The notes beneath the pieces are model-generated. The model ran no database searches. It was not told where the DNA came from and was given only the letters and a program-made list of their open reading frames with translations. From NCBI GenBank assembly GCA_017460395.1, contig JAFUBA010000182.1:1-64000 (forward strand): a stretch of 64,000 bases of DNA. Direction: 5' to 3'. The position numbers and the translations under genes were made by a program. This DNA is from Clostridia bacterium. Its GTDB lineage: Bacteria > Bacillota > Clostridia > Christensenellales > Aristaeellaceae. Positions 51,817-61,124 of the stretch are shown piece by piece; the first letter of the stretch is position 1; each line of letters starts with the position of its first letter.

Positions 51817-52380
51817 ATGAATCCGTCAACCCGTCACACCCTTGCCGTGCTGGTGGACAACGAATCCGGCGTGCTCTCCCGCGTGGCACGTCTGTTCTCC
51901 GGCAAAGGCTACAATATTGAATCCCTGGCCGTGGGCACCACCGATGATCCGGCCGTCTCCCGCATCACCATCGAGGTCATGGCAGACGAAAAGCAGCTGG
52001 ACCTTCTGTGCAATCAGCTGAGAAAGCTCATCTGCGTGCACTCCGTCAAGGCGCTTCGGCCCGAACACGCCATTCGCCGGGAGCTGGTGCTCATCAAGGT
52101 GCTCTCCGGCGACAGCGTGCAGCGCAATGAGATCATCCAGATCGCCAACATTTTCCGTGCCAGCATCATCGATGTGTCCAAGGCCAGCATCACCCTGGCC
52201 GTCATCGGCGATGAGAGCAAGACCGAAGCCATCCAGCACCTGCTGACAGAGTTCGGCATTCTGGAGCTGGTGCGCACCGGCATGGTCGCCCTCGAGCGCG
52301 GCCAGTACACCATCGACGAACAGACCAAGATGAAGGGCGAGTTCGATCTGGGCAAGAATATCTTCCGCGACATGCTGTAA
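51817..52380 (+). CDS. ilvN: acetolactate synthase, small (regulatory) subunit
   Basis: 187 aa: an N-terminal ACT domain (HTLAVLVDNESGVLSRVARL, then GYNIESLAVG) and the C-terminal domain (LVLIKVLSGDSVQRNEIIQI onward) of long IlvN/IlvH proteins. It mediates valine feedback on IlvB. ATG follows GGGAGG, 13 bases after the ilvB stop. Confidence 0.96.
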   Translation: MNPSTRHTLAVLVDNESGVLSRVARLFSGKGYNIESLAVGTTDDPAVSRITIEVMADEKQLDLLCNQLRKLICVHSVKALRPEHAIRRELVLIKVLSGDSVQRNEIIQIANIFRASIIDVSKASITLAVIGDESKTEAIQHLLTEFGILELVRTGMVALERGQYTIDEQTKMKGEFDLGKNIFRDML

Positions 52381-52439
52381 GATCCTGCCCCATATGACCC
52401 CCTCACATAGAAACAAACGTAAAACTGGAGGAATTCTCT

Positions 52440-54101
52440 ATGCGCTCCGAACAGATCAAGCAGGGCGTGGAACGCGCCCCGAACCGGAGTCTGCTCTATG
52501 CACTGGGCATGACAAAGGAAGACATGGACAGGCCGCTCATCGGCGTGGTGTGCAGCTATAACGAGATTGTGCCGGGTCACATGAACTTGGACAAGATCGC
52601 AGAGTCTGTGAAGATGGGCATTCTGGAGGCCGGCGGCTACCCCATTGAGTTCCCTGCCATCGCCGTGTGCGACGGCATCGCCATGGGGCACGTGGGCATG
52701 AAGTACTCCCTGGTGACGCGGGACCTGATCTGCGATTCCACCGAGGCCATGGCCCTCGCCCACCAGTTTGACGGCCTGGTGATGATCCCCAACTGCGACA
52801 AGAACGTGCCTGGCCTCCTCATGGCCGCAGCCCGCGTGAACGTCCCCACCGTCATGGTGTCCGGCGGCCCCATGCTGGCAGGCCGACTCTCCGACGGCCG
52901 CAGGACCTGTCTGAGCCACATGTTCGAGGCAGTCGGCGCCTACAAGGCCGGCAAGATCGACGAGGAGGGTGTCCGCGACTATGAGGAGAACGCCTGCCCC
53001 TCCTGCGGCTCGTGCTCAGGCATGTACACCGCCAACTCCATGAACTGCCTGTGCGAGGCCATCGGCATGGCCCTGCCCGGCAACGGCACCATCCCCGGCG
53101 TCTATTCCGCCCGTCTGCGCCTGGCCAAGCAGGCCGGCCGGCAGGTGATGGAGATGGTCAGGCGCGATATCCGTCCCCGGGACATCATGACCGAGGCCGC
53201 CTTCCACAATGCAGAGACCGTGGACATGGCCCTCGGCTGCTCCACCAACACCATGCTGCATCTGCCCGCCATCGCCCACGAGGCCGGGATCGAGCTGAAT
53301 CTCGACATGGTCAATGAGATCAGCGCAAAGACCCCGAACCTGTGCCACCTCGCCCCCGCCGGCGACACCTTCATGGAGGACCTGGAGCAGGCTGGCGGCG
53401 TCAGCGCCGTCATGAAAGAGCTGGCGGATGCAGGGCTTCTTCAGACCGACCTGATGACCGTCACCGGAAAGACCGTGGAGGAAAATATCCGCGCGTCCCA
53501 CAATCTCGACGAGAACATCATCCGGCCCATCGCCCGTCCCTACTCAGCGACCGGCGGCATAGCCGTACTCAAGGGCAACCTGGCGCCCGACGGCTGCGTG
53601 GTCAAGCAGAGCGCCGTGGATCCCGAGATGATGGTCCACGAGGGTCCCGCCCGGGTCTTCGACTCCGAGGACGAGGCCATTCAGGCCATCTATGACCGCA
53701 AGATCAACCCCGGCGACGTGGTCATCATCCGCTACGAGGGCCCCAAGGGCGGCCCCGGCATGCGCGAGATGCTCAATCCCACCTCCGCCATCGTCGGCAT
53801 GGGCCTTGGCACCTCCGTCGCCCTGATCACCGATGGCCGCTTCTCGGGTGCCACCCGCGGCGCCAGCATCGGACACGTGAGTCCCGAGGCAGCCCAGGGC
53901 GGTCCCATCGCGCTCGTGCAGGAGGGCGACCTGATCCACATCGATATTCCCGCCCACACCATCTCCCTCCTCGTATCCGATGAGGAGCTGGCAAAGCGCA
54001 GGGATGCATGGGTCTGTCCCGAACCGAAGGTCAAAACCGGATATCTTGCACGCTACGCCAAACTGGTCTCCAGTGCAGACAAGGGCGCTGTGCTCCAGTA
54101 A
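52440..54101 (+). CDS. ilvD: dihydroxyacid dehydratase
   Basis: Fe-S dehydratase making the 2-keto acids of Val and Ile. Cluster Cys in [27 protein letters not shown], and the substrate motif [14 protein letters not shown] near the C-terminus. 553 aa is normal. RBS GGAGG. It follows ilvN by 59 nt; ilvC is not in this cluster. Confidence 0.96.
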   Translation: MRSEQIKQGVERAPNRSLLYALGMTKEDMDRPLIGVVCSYNEIVPGHMNLDKIAESVKMGILEAGGYPIEFPAIAVCDGIAMGHVGMKYSLVTRDLICDSTEAMALAHQFDGLVMIPNCDKNVPGLLMAAARVNVPTVMVSGGPMLAGRLSDGRRTCLSHMFEAVGAYKAGKIDEEGVRDYEENACPSCGSCSGMYTANSMNCLCEAIGMALPGNGTIPGVYSARLRLAKQAGRQVMEMVRRDIRPRDIMTEAAFHNAETVDMALGCSTNTMLHLPAIAHEAGIELNLDMVNEISAKTPNLCHLAPAGDTFMEDLEQAGGVSAVMKELADAGLLQTDLMTVTGKTVEENIRASHNLDENIIRPIARPYSATGGIAVLKGNLAPDGCVVKQSAVDPEMMVHEGPARVFDSEDEAIQAIYDRKINPGDVVIIRYEGPKGGPGMREMLNPTSAIVGMGLGTSVALITDGRFSGATRGASIGHVSPEAAQGGPIALVQEGDLIHIDIPAHTISLLVSDEELAKRRDAWVCPEPKVKTGYLARYAKLVSSADKGAVLQ

Positions 54102-54119
54102 AACTCCCACACGTATTCT

Positions 54120-54153
54120 GCGCCGGATTTCCGCCCATACGGAAATTCGGCGC
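54120..54153 (+). other. hairpin between ilvD and leuA
   Basis: GCGCCGGATTTCCG pairs with CGGAAATTCGGCGC around CCCATA. No U-tract follows, so it more likely affects message stability or partial termination before leuA. Confidence 0.6.
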
Positions 54154-54194
54154 TTCAGTTCATGCTGATGCCCCCGGCCAAGGAGAGACAGGCT

Positions 54195-55739
54195 TTGAAT
54201 CAGATCAAGATTTTTGACACAACGCTCAGAGACGGTGAGCAGGCCCCCGGCTGTTCCATGAATCTTCGGGAGAAGCTTCGCATTGCCCGGATGCTGGAAA
54301 AAATGAAGGTCGACATCGTGGAGGCCGGGTTTCCCGTGGCCTCCAGGGGCGATTTCGAGGCCGTGGAGGCCATCTCGGAAGCGCTTCGGAATTCTACCGT
54401 GGCAGCCCTTGCACGGACCCGTCTGCCGGACATCGACAGCGCCTGGAAGGCCCTGAGAAAAGGCGCGGACCCGCGCATCCATCTCTTTCTTGCCACCTCC
54501 GATCTGCACCTGCAGGAAAAGCTGCACATGACGCGGGAGGAGGCGCTGGAATCCTGTGAGCGCGCCGTCCGCCACGCCAGGGGATACACGGCCAACATTG
54601 AGTTTTCCTGCGAGGATGCCACGCGCTCTGACCGGGAGTTTCTCTTTCAGATGGTCGAGACCGCCATCCGGGCCGGGGCCAGGGTCATCAACCTGCCGGA
54701 CACCGTGGGCTACACGACCCCTGAGGAGATGCGTCTTCTCGTCTCCTCCGTCATGGAGCATGTGCCCGTGAGCGACCTTGCAGAGTTTTCCGTTCACTGC
54801 CACAACGATCTGGGCATGGCGACCGCCAACTCCCTGGCCGGCGTACTGGGAGGTGCCCGGCAGATCGAGTGCACCATCAACGGGCTCGGAGAGCGGTCTG
54901 GAAACGCTGCCCTGGAGGAAGTGGTCATGGCCATGCGTGTGCGGCCCGACCTGTACGGAGACCTCAGCACAGCCCTTGACACCACGCAGATCGCGAAAGC
55001 TTCCCGCATGGTCTACTCCATCATCGGACAGAATACGCCCTGGCAGAAGCCCATCGTCGGCCGCAACGCCTTCCTTCACGAGAGCGGCATCCACCAGCAC
55101 GGGATGATGGCCAACAAGCTCACCTACGAGATCCTGACCCCCGAGAGCGTGGGCGTTCAGACGGGCACCCTGATCCTCGGCAAGCACTCCGGGCGCCACG
55201 CCCTGGAGCGGCGGCTGGAGGAGCTGGGGTTTGAGCTGGATGAGACAGAGCTCAACCGCTGCTTTGATGAATTCAAGGATCTGTGCGACCGGAAAAAGCA
55301 GATCCACGACGAGGACCTGATTGCCATCGTCAATGCCATTTCCTCGCGCGAGCAGGACGCGGACGACTATGTCCTGGACTGGTACGCGGTGCATACCACC
55401 AACTTCACCACAGCCACCGCCACGGTCTCCCTGAAGCTGCGCGATGTGCGCTTTGAGGCGGTGAGCCTCGGCCGCGGCCCCATTGATGCAGCCTTCGGGG
55501 CCATTGACCAGATCATGAAGCCTGTGGACCATACTTTTGAGCTCTACCGGATCAACGGGATCTCACAGAGCACGGACTCCCTGGGCGAGGTGCACGTGAA
55601 GATCAACGCCGGCACCCACACCTTCTCCGGGCGCGGGCTGAGCGCAGACATCATCGAGGGATCCGTGCTGGCCTACATCACCGCCGTCAATCACTTAAAC
55701 GCTTTTGTCCGCAGGCAGGGCGAGGTCAAAAACGCCTGA
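54195..55739 (+). CDS. leuA: 2-isopropylmalate synthase
   Basis: First enzyme of leucine synthesis: acetyl-CoA + 2-ketoisovalerate. DTTLRDGEQAPGCSM (metal Asp, Arg), HCHNDLGMATANSLAG (metal His pair), GERSGNAALEEVVMA and the late LeuA regulatory domain (from about residue 380, with GADD-type loop AGTHTFSGRGLS). 514 aa from the TTG at 54195, which follows AAGGAG; an ATG 33 bases upstream has no ribosome site. leuB/C/D are not in the window. Confidence 0.95.
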   Translation: MNQIKIFDTTLRDGEQAPGCSMNLREKLRIARMLEKMKVDIVEAGFPVASRGDFEAVEAISEALRNSTVAALARTRLPDIDSAWKALRKGADPRIHLFLATSDLHLQEKLHMTREEALESCERAVRHARGYTANIEFSCEDATRSDREFLFQMVETAIRAGARVINLPDTVGYTTPEEMRLLVSSVMEHVPVSDLAEFSVHCHNDLGMATANSLAGVLGGARQIECTINGLGERSGNAALEEVVMAMRVRPDLYGDLSTALDTTQIAKASRMVYSIIGQNTPWQKPIVGRNAFLHESGIHQHGMMANKLTYEILTPESVGVQTGTLILGKHSGRHALERRLEELGFELDETELNRCFDEFKDLCDRKKQIHDEDLIAIVNAISSREQDADDYVLDWYAVHTTNFTTATATVSLKLRDVRFEAVSLGRGPIDAAFGAIDQIMKPVDHTFELYRINGISQSTDSLGEVHVKINAGTHTFSGRGLSADIIEGSVLAYITAVNHLNAFVRRQGEVKNA

Positions 55740-55764
55740 TGGGCCAGTACGAGGAGGAACATTC

Positions 55765-57084
55765 ATGGACCGCGAGGTTTCCCGCCTGATTCTCTATTCC
55801 GATCTGAAAAGCGATGAGATCCTGGTGCAGCTGGCAGCTGTCTGCAGGGACCTGAGGGAGGGCACCGACAAAAAGGATCACCTCGTACACCGGGTGAACC
55901 TGCAGATCAAGCGTCTTCTGGACCTGTCCACCGCCATGGGGTTTGACCGGAACCTGTGGCAGAATTATCTGACCTTTCTCATGATCTCCCACGAGAATTC
56001 CTTCTCCCTGACCTGCGAGCGCGTTGCTCGGCAGGAGGGATCCATCCGGCAATTTGCTATACACGACTTTGCCATCTTCCGCACACTCCTTCACTGGGAT
56101 TTCCGTCCCCTGGAGGAGGAGCTGGGCATCTGCGGTCTGAGTCTCCTGTGCGACTACAGTGCCATCGTCAAGCGGGACCAGCTGTACAATCACAGGGTAT
56201 CCGAGAACGTGTGCTCTCTGTCAGAAAAGCTGGATGCATGCACGGGTGCTGAGGAAATCTATGATCTCCTCACGGAGCACTTCCACAGAGAGGGCGTCGG
56301 CCTCCTCGGACTCAACACCGCCTTCCGCGTGGCGGAGGAGGCGGGCAGGATCGAGCTGATCCCGGTCAACAATCTCGAGCGCGTCACCCTGAGTCACCTC
56401 ATCGGCTATGACACGCAGAAATCGGAGCTTCGCGCCAACGTGGAGGCCTTCCTCCGCGGGCGGCCCTTCAACAATATGCTCCTCTACGGCGATGCCGGGA
56501 CAGGCAAGTCCACCTCCGTGAAGGCAGCCCTGAACGAGTATGCGCAGGAGGGCCTGAGGATGGTGGAGCTGAGCAAGCACCAGTTTCATCTCCTTGCACC
56601 CATCATCTCCCTGGTGAAACTTCGCAACTACCGCTTCATGATCTTCCTGGACGATCTGTCCTTTGAGGAGAACGAGGTGGAATACAAGTATCTCAAGGCC
56701 GTCATCGAGGGCGGTCTGGAGACGAGGCCGGAGAACGTGATGATCGTCGCCACCTCCAACCGCCGCCACCTGATCCGTGAGGTCTGGAGCGACAGGAGTG
56801 ACATGGAGAAGCAGGAGGATGTGCACCGCTCCGACACCATGCAGGAAAAGCTCTCCCTCTCGGCCCGCTTCGGCTGCTCCATCGCCTACGCCATGCCGGG
56901 GCACAGGCTCTTCCAGCAGATCGTGCTGGGCCTGGCGGCAAGACATCCCGAGATCCCGCTGAGCGAGAGTGAGCTGCTCCTGGAGGCACAGAGATATGAG
57001 ATGCGCCACGGCGGCGAGAGCGGACGGTGTGCGCAGCAGTTCATGAACCAGCTCCTCGGGCGTCTGGAGGAGGAGAAACCGTGA
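55765..57084 (+). CDS. DUF815-family AAA ATPase
   Basis: 439 aa: an N-terminal helical region (1-215) and a C-terminal AAA domain with Walker A GDAGTGKS (near 257), Walker B FMIFLDDLSFE (near 298), a sensor-like TSNRRH and the Arg-rich ARFGCSIAY. This matches DUF815, single-copy ATPases common in Gram-positives and Proteobacteria whose substrates are unknown. ATG follows GAGGAGG, 25 bases after leuA. Stop overlaps the next start (GTGA). Confidence 0.85.
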   Translation: MDREVSRLILYSDLKSDEILVQLAAVCRDLREGTDKKDHLVHRVNLQIKRLLDLSTAMGFDRNLWQNYLTFLMISHENSFSLTCERVARQEGSIRQFAIHDFAIFRTLLHWDFRPLEEELGICGLSLLCDYSAIVKRDQLYNHRVSENVCSLSEKLDACTGAEEIYDLLTEHFHREGVGLLGLNTAFRVAEEAGRIELIPVNNLERVTLSHLIGYDTQKSELRANVEAFLRGRPFNNMLLYGDAGTGKSTSVKAALNEYAQEGLRMVELSKHQFHLLAPIISLVKLRNYRFMIFLDDLSFEENEVEYKYLKAVIEGGLETRPENVMIVATSNRRHLIREVWSDRSDMEKQEDVHRSDTMQEKLSLSARFGCSIAYAMPGHRLFQQIVLGLAARHPEIPLSESELLLEAQRYEMRHGGESGRCAQQFMNQLLGRLEEEKP

Positions 57085-58067
57085 ATCACATGAGCCTGTA
57101 TCTTGCCAGGGATCCTGACTGGCTTGAGCCCTTTCTTAAGGCCCCCTCCCTTCAGCGTCTGAAGCATGTGGGCATGAACTGCGGGTGTGAGTATACATCC
57201 TTTCCCCTCTTCCATGCGCTCAGGCCCTATTCCCGCTTCGACCACTCCCTGGGCGTGGCGAAAATCATCTATCACTTCACGGAGGATCCCGCACAGAGCC
57301 TTTCCGGGCTTTTCCATGATATCGCAACCCCTGTCTTTGCCCACGTGGTGGATTTTCTGCACGGGGATTACCTCACCCAGGAATCCACCGAGCAGGACAC
57401 GGAAAAACGCATCCGGGAGGATCCGGTCATTGACCAGCTTCTTCAGGATATGCACCTGGATGTGCAGGCTGTCTCAGATGCCATGCGCTATCCTGCCGCC
57501 GATCTTCCCTCCCCCAGGATCTGTGCGGACCGCCTGGAATACACCATCGGCAACAGCCTGAACTACGGCTTTGCGACGCCCGATGCCATCACCCATCTCT
57601 ATGACGATCTCCGCTTTTCTGCCCTCCCGGATGGCTCCATGGAGATTATGTTCCAGGGCGAAATGGAGGCGCGCCTGTTCGGCTACCTGGCCCTTCGCTG
57701 CGGCCAGATCTACGTGTCCGACCCGGACCGCTATGCCATGCAGGTGCTCTCGGAGCTCCTCGCAGATGCCCTGAAGGAGGGCGTCCTGCAGCCGGGTGAC
57801 CTCATGCGCACGGAGCCCGAGGTCATCGCGCGCCTTCGCTCCTCCGGGCTTTCCGGGCGATGGGAAGAGTTCTGCGCCCTCAGCCGGATCCTGCGCGCCG
57901 AACGGCCGCGCCTTGACGGGCCGTGGCGGCGGGTTTCTGCCAAGCGCAGGTACATCGATCCCTATATCCAGGGAAGGGGCCGGCTGTCCGCCGTCTGTCC
58001 CGACTTTGCGCGCGAACTTCAGGCCTTCCTTGCCGTCTCCCAGGATGTCTGGCTCTGCGGCAGCTGA
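57081..58067 (+). CDS. HD-domain phosphohydrolase
   Basis: 328-aa HD-superfamily protein: RFDHSLGVAKII (first His), GLFHDIATPVFAHVVDF (HD plus second His) and a later ICADRLEYTIGN (metal Asp). The layout resembles dGTPase- or (p)ppGpp-type HD enzymes without extra domains. It starts at GTG overlapping the ATPase stop by four bases, with GGAGG upstream, so the two are translationally coupled. Substrate unknown. Confidence 0.82.
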   Translation: MNHMSLYLARDPDWLEPFLKAPSLQRLKHVGMNCGCEYTSFPLFHALRPYSRFDHSLGVAKIIYHFTEDPAQSLSGLFHDIATPVFAHVVDFLHGDYLTQESTEQDTEKRIREDPVIDQLLQDMHLDVQAVSDAMRYPAADLPSPRICADRLEYTIGNSLNYGFATPDAITHLYDDLRFSALPDGSMEIMFQGEMEARLFGYLALRCGQIYVSDPDRYAMQVLSELLADALKEGVLQPGDLMRTEPEVIARLRSSGLSGRWEEFCALSRILRAERPRLDGPWRRVSAKRRYIDPYIQGRGRLSAVCPDFARELQAFLAVSQDVWLCGS

Positions 58068-58074
58068 AAGAAAA

Positions 58075-58112
58075 ACACAGGGTGCCTGCCGGATTCCGGC
58101 GGGCACCCTGTG
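58075..58112. terminator. terminator of the gene at 58133 (hairpin shared with HD gene)
   Basis: CACAGGGTGCCTGCCGG and CCGGCGGGCACCCTGTG pair nearly perfectly. The U-tract (TTTTTCTTTC) is only on the minus strand; on the plus strand it ends the ilv-leu-HD unit as a stem without U-tract. Confidence 0.8.
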
Positions 58113-58132
58113 CTCGATATCTGAGATGTGAT

Positions 58133-58384
58133 TTACCCCTTGAGTCCCTGCTCCTGGCGCTCCATGTTCTCCACGACGATGTCGTAGATCTCGCCGAGTG
58201 TGGAGCAGTAGGCCAGCACCAGCCAGGGCTCGTTGGTATGGTAGTGGATCTTGATCAGCTCATCGTCTCCCACTGCCAGGAGGCTGTCGCCCTGAAAGTT
58301 CTCCGTGATGTAGTCGTTGATGGCATCCTCGTCCAGGTCGTGCCCTTCGATGAGGAGCTGGGTGTCAAACTTATATTCCAGCAT
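58133..58384 (-). CDS. small FakA-central-domain-like protein
   Basis: 83-aa protein matching the middle domain of fatty acid kinase FakA (YloV): GDSLLAVGDDELIKIHYHTN near residue 32 is the signature of that domain, and GEIYDIVVENMERQ the part following it. In FakA this domain lies between the DhaL-type kinase and the FakB-binding part. Stand-alone copies have been called kinase to dihydroxyacetone kinase; no kinase domain is present here. Own promoter and terminator. The role may be to interact with DegV/FakB. Confidence 0.75.
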   Translation of the reverse strand: MLEYKFDTQLLIEGHDLDEDAINDYITENFQGDSLLAVGDDELIKIHYHTNEPWLVLAYCSTLGEIYDIVVENMERQEQGLKG

Positions 58385-58434
58385 GAATTTTTCCTCCCAT
58401 TCTTCGCCGGCATTTCCCGCCGGCGGTAAGTCTC

Positions 58435-58463
58435 ATCTTACTGTCTGCATGCAGGCTTGTCAA
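58435..58463 (-). promoter_or_regulatory. promoter of FakA-like small gene
   Basis: Minus strand TTGACA (58458-58463), 17-nt spacer, TAAGAT (58435-58440), just after polA. A CGCCGGC/GCCGGCG hairpin (58406-58426) lies at the 5' end of the message. Confidence 0.75.
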
Positions 58464-58473
58464 TTCCCGGGGG

Positions 58474-61065
58474 TTATTTTGCCTCTGCCCAGTTGCTGCC
58501 CCGATGCACCTCGGCCACCAGCGGCACCCTGAGTTGGATGACGCTCTCCATGCACTCCCGCAACAGCTCTTCTGCCCTGTCTGCCTCCTCCGGGGGGCAC
58601 TCCAGGATCAGCTCGTCGTGGACCTGCAAAATCAGCCTCGAGCGCATCTTTTCCCTTCTCAGCGCCTCGTCCACCCGGACCATGGCCAGCTTGATGATGT
58701 CCGCTGCGGTCCCCTGCACGGGCGTGTTCATGGCAATCCGCTTGCCAAATTCCCTGACCGATGCCTGCGGGCTCTTGAGCTCCGGCAGATAGCGCCTGCG
58801 ACCCATCAGTGTCACGGCATACCCGTGCTCCTCGCCATCTGCCGCCGTCTCCTCCATGAAGCGGCGGACACCCGGGTAGCGCCTGAAGTAACGGTCAATG
58901 AAGTCCGCTGCCTCCTTCCGGCTCACGCCCGTGTTGCGCGCAAGTCCGAAGGCAGAGATGCCGTAGATGAGGCCGAAGTTCACGGCCTTTGCCCGGGAGC
59001 GCAGCGTGCTGTCCACCTGATCCAGCGGCACCTCAAAGATCTCACTAGCCGTGCGCGCGTGCACGTCCTGGCCCTCGGTGAAGGCCTCCACCATGGCCTG
59101 ATCGCCGGAGAAATGGGCCATGAGCCGCAGCTCGATCTGGCTGTAGTCCGCATCCACGATCACCCAGCCGTCCTCGGGCAGGAAGGCCTCACGGATTTCC
59201 TTTCCGTCCTGGGTCCTGACCGGGATGTTCTGGAGGTTGGGCTCAGAGGACGAAAGCCTGCCGGTCGCAGTGCCGGTCTGGTCAAAGTAACTGTGCACGC
59301 GGCTCTGGGCATCCGTCAGCGGCAGAAGGCCCTCCACATAGGTGCCGTTGAGCTTGGTCAATTGCCTGTAGCGCAGGAGCGGCTCGATGACATCCGGGCG
59401 CACCGGCTTCAGGTCCTCCAGCACCTCCACGGCCGTGGAATAGCCCTTCGTGGTCTTCTTCCCATGGGGCAGCTGGAGCTTTTCAAAGAGCACCTCGCCC
59501 AGCTGCTTGGGACTGTTGAGGTTGAAGCTGCCCGCACCGCAGGCGCGGTAGACCTCCTCCTTTTTCTCCTCGATCTCCTTCACATACTTCTGTCCCAGGG
59601 AGTGGAGATAGGCCCTGTCGACCTTGAATCCCACATCCTCCATCCGGAAGAGCGCGTGGGACAGGGGCAGCTCCACGTCCTTCATGAGGGCTTCCATGCC
59701 CTCCAGGCGGATCTTCGCTTCCTGATAGATACTCAGGTTCAGCACCCCTCGGGCATCCTCCGGCCTTCCCCCGCCGATCGCGGCGAGCGCATAGCTCTTC
59801 TCCTGGGGATTGAGAAGATAGGCGCCCAGCATCACGTCCCAGCCAAAGGCGTCAGGCAGCTGAAGGTCCAGCCGCCGGAGGGTATGAAGGAGCCGCTTCC
59901 CGTCGTGCACCACGTACGGGTGCCCGGCCATGTCCTCCGTAACCGGCCGCAGCACTTCCTGAAGCTCGAGTCCCGGCGTCAGAAGATCGCCGGAGAGCTG
60001 AGCCGAAAGGAACCGCCCACTGCCGTCCGCGAGGGTGACCTGGCTGTCGTTTACGAAGATGGCCACGGGGCGCGCATCCTCCGGGGTTCCTGCAAGGAAC
60101 GCGCGGATGTCCTCCTCGCTCTGTGCCTCCACGGCCTCCGAAAACGCGATCTCGGATGCGTTCTCCTTCTCCTGCACCGCGCCTTCCGCCTTCGCCTCCG
60201 GCGCACGCTTTGTGTCGCCCATGATTCTCCGGATCAGCTGATTGAGGTGCAGCTTTTCCAGGGCCGGCACGGCCTGCATCAGGTCCGGCATAGCGCAGTC
60301 GCTCAGGCGGAAGCTGACCGGCGCGTCCCGCCGTATGGTGGCCAGTTCCTTGCACATCCGCGCCTGGTCTGCCCCTGCGCGGATCTTCTCGCCCATCTTG
60401 CCCTTGATCTCGTCCCCGTGGGCCAGCGTCTCCTCCAGGGAGCCGTACTGCTGCAAAAGCTTCACCGCGGTCTTGTCGCCGATGCCCACGATCCCGGGGA
60501 TATTGTCGCTGGAGTCGCCCGCCAGGCCCTTCCAGTCGGTCACCTGCTCGGGCGTGAAACCATACTCCTCATAGACCTTGGAGGGGGTAAAGCGGGTGGT
60601 CTCGGAGATGCCCTTCCTCGTGAACATCAGCTCTGTCCCGTGGCCCACCAGCTGCAGCGCATCCCGGTCGCCGGTGAGCAGCAGCGGGGCTGCGCCCGCC
60701 TCCACCCCGAGGCGCGAGAGGGTGCCCAGAAGATCGTCCGCCTCCCATCCCTTGAGGGCATAGAAGCGGATGCCCATCTCGGGCAGCAGCGTCCGGACAG
60801 TCTCAAACTGCTGTCTGAGCTCCGGCGGGGTTGCCGCGCGTCCCGCCTTGTATTCGCTGAAGCGCTCATGGCGGAAGGTGGGGCCGTGCTCGTCAAAGCA
60901 CACCGCCAGGTACTGGGCCTCCTCGTCCTTGGCCACCTTGAGCACCATGGAGAGGAAGCCATGGATGGCGTTGGTATAGACCCCGTCCGCATCCATGAGC
61001 GGAAGGGCGTGGAAGGCCCGGTGCATGAGACTGTTGCCGTCCACAATCAGAAACGTATCTTTCAT
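58474..61065 (-). CDS. polA: DNA polymerase I
   Basis: 863-aa Pol I for repair and Okazaki-fragment processing. N-terminal 5'-3' exonuclease (LIVDGNSLMHRAFHAL, DKTAVKLLQQYG), a 3'-5' exonuclease-like domain whose first active-site motif is gone (VAIFVNDSQ instead of a DTET motif, so proofreading is probably lost, as in many Gram-positives), and the polymerase domain with DYSQIELR (A), RSRAKAVNFGLIYG (B) and QVHDELI (C). ATG follows AGGAG. Confidence 0.95.
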   Translation of the reverse strand: MKDTFLIVDGNSLMHRAFHALPLMDADGVYTNAIHGFLSMVLKVAKDEEAQYLAVCFDEHGPTFRHERFSEYKAGRAATPPELRQQFETVRTLLPEMGIRFYALKGWEADDLLGTLSRLGVEAGAAPLLLTGDRDALQLVGHGTELMFTRKGISETTRFTPSKVYEEYGFTPEQVTDWKGLAGDSSDNIPGIVGIGDKTAVKLLQQYGSLEETLAHGDEIKGKMGEKIRAGADQARMCKELATIRRDAPVSFRLSDCAMPDLMQAVPALEKLHLNQLIRRIMGDTKRAPEAKAEGAVQEKENASEIAFSEAVEAQSEEDIRAFLAGTPEDARPVAIFVNDSQVTLADGSGRFLSAQLSGDLLTPGLELQEVLRPVTEDMAGHPYVVHDGKRLLHTLRRLDLQLPDAFGWDVMLGAYLLNPQEKSYALAAIGGGRPEDARGVLNLSIYQEAKIRLEGMEALMKDVELPLSHALFRMEDVGFKVDRAYLHSLGQKYVKEIEEKKEEVYRACGAGSFNLNSPKQLGEVLFEKLQLPHGKKTTKGYSTAVEVLEDLKPVRPDVIEPLLRYRQLTKLNGTYVEGLLPLTDAQSRVHSYFDQTGTATGRLSSSEPNLQNIPVRTQDGKEIREAFLPEDGWVIVDADYSQIELRLMAHFSGDQAMVEAFTEGQDVHARTASEIFEVPLDQVDSTLRSRAKAVNFGLIYGISAFGLARNTGVSRKEAADFIDRYFRRYPGVRRFMEETAADGEEHGYAVTLMGRRRYLPELKSPQASVREFGKRIAMNTPVQGTAADIIKLAMVRVDEALRREKMRSRLILQVHDELILECPPEEADRAEELLRECMESVIQLRVPLVAEVHRGSNWAEAK

Positions 61066-61092
61066 GTTTATCTCCTACTATGTTCTTTCGCG

Positions 61093-61101
61093 AGTATAGC
61101 A
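61093..61101 (-). promoter_or_regulatory. extended -10 promoter of polA
   Basis: Minus strand TGCTATACT within TGTGCTATACTCGCG, the same string as at the MATE promoter. The -35 is poor. 28 bases before the polA ATG. Confidence 0.45.
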
Positions 61102-61124
61102 CAAATCCACCGGGAGGTGTACAG

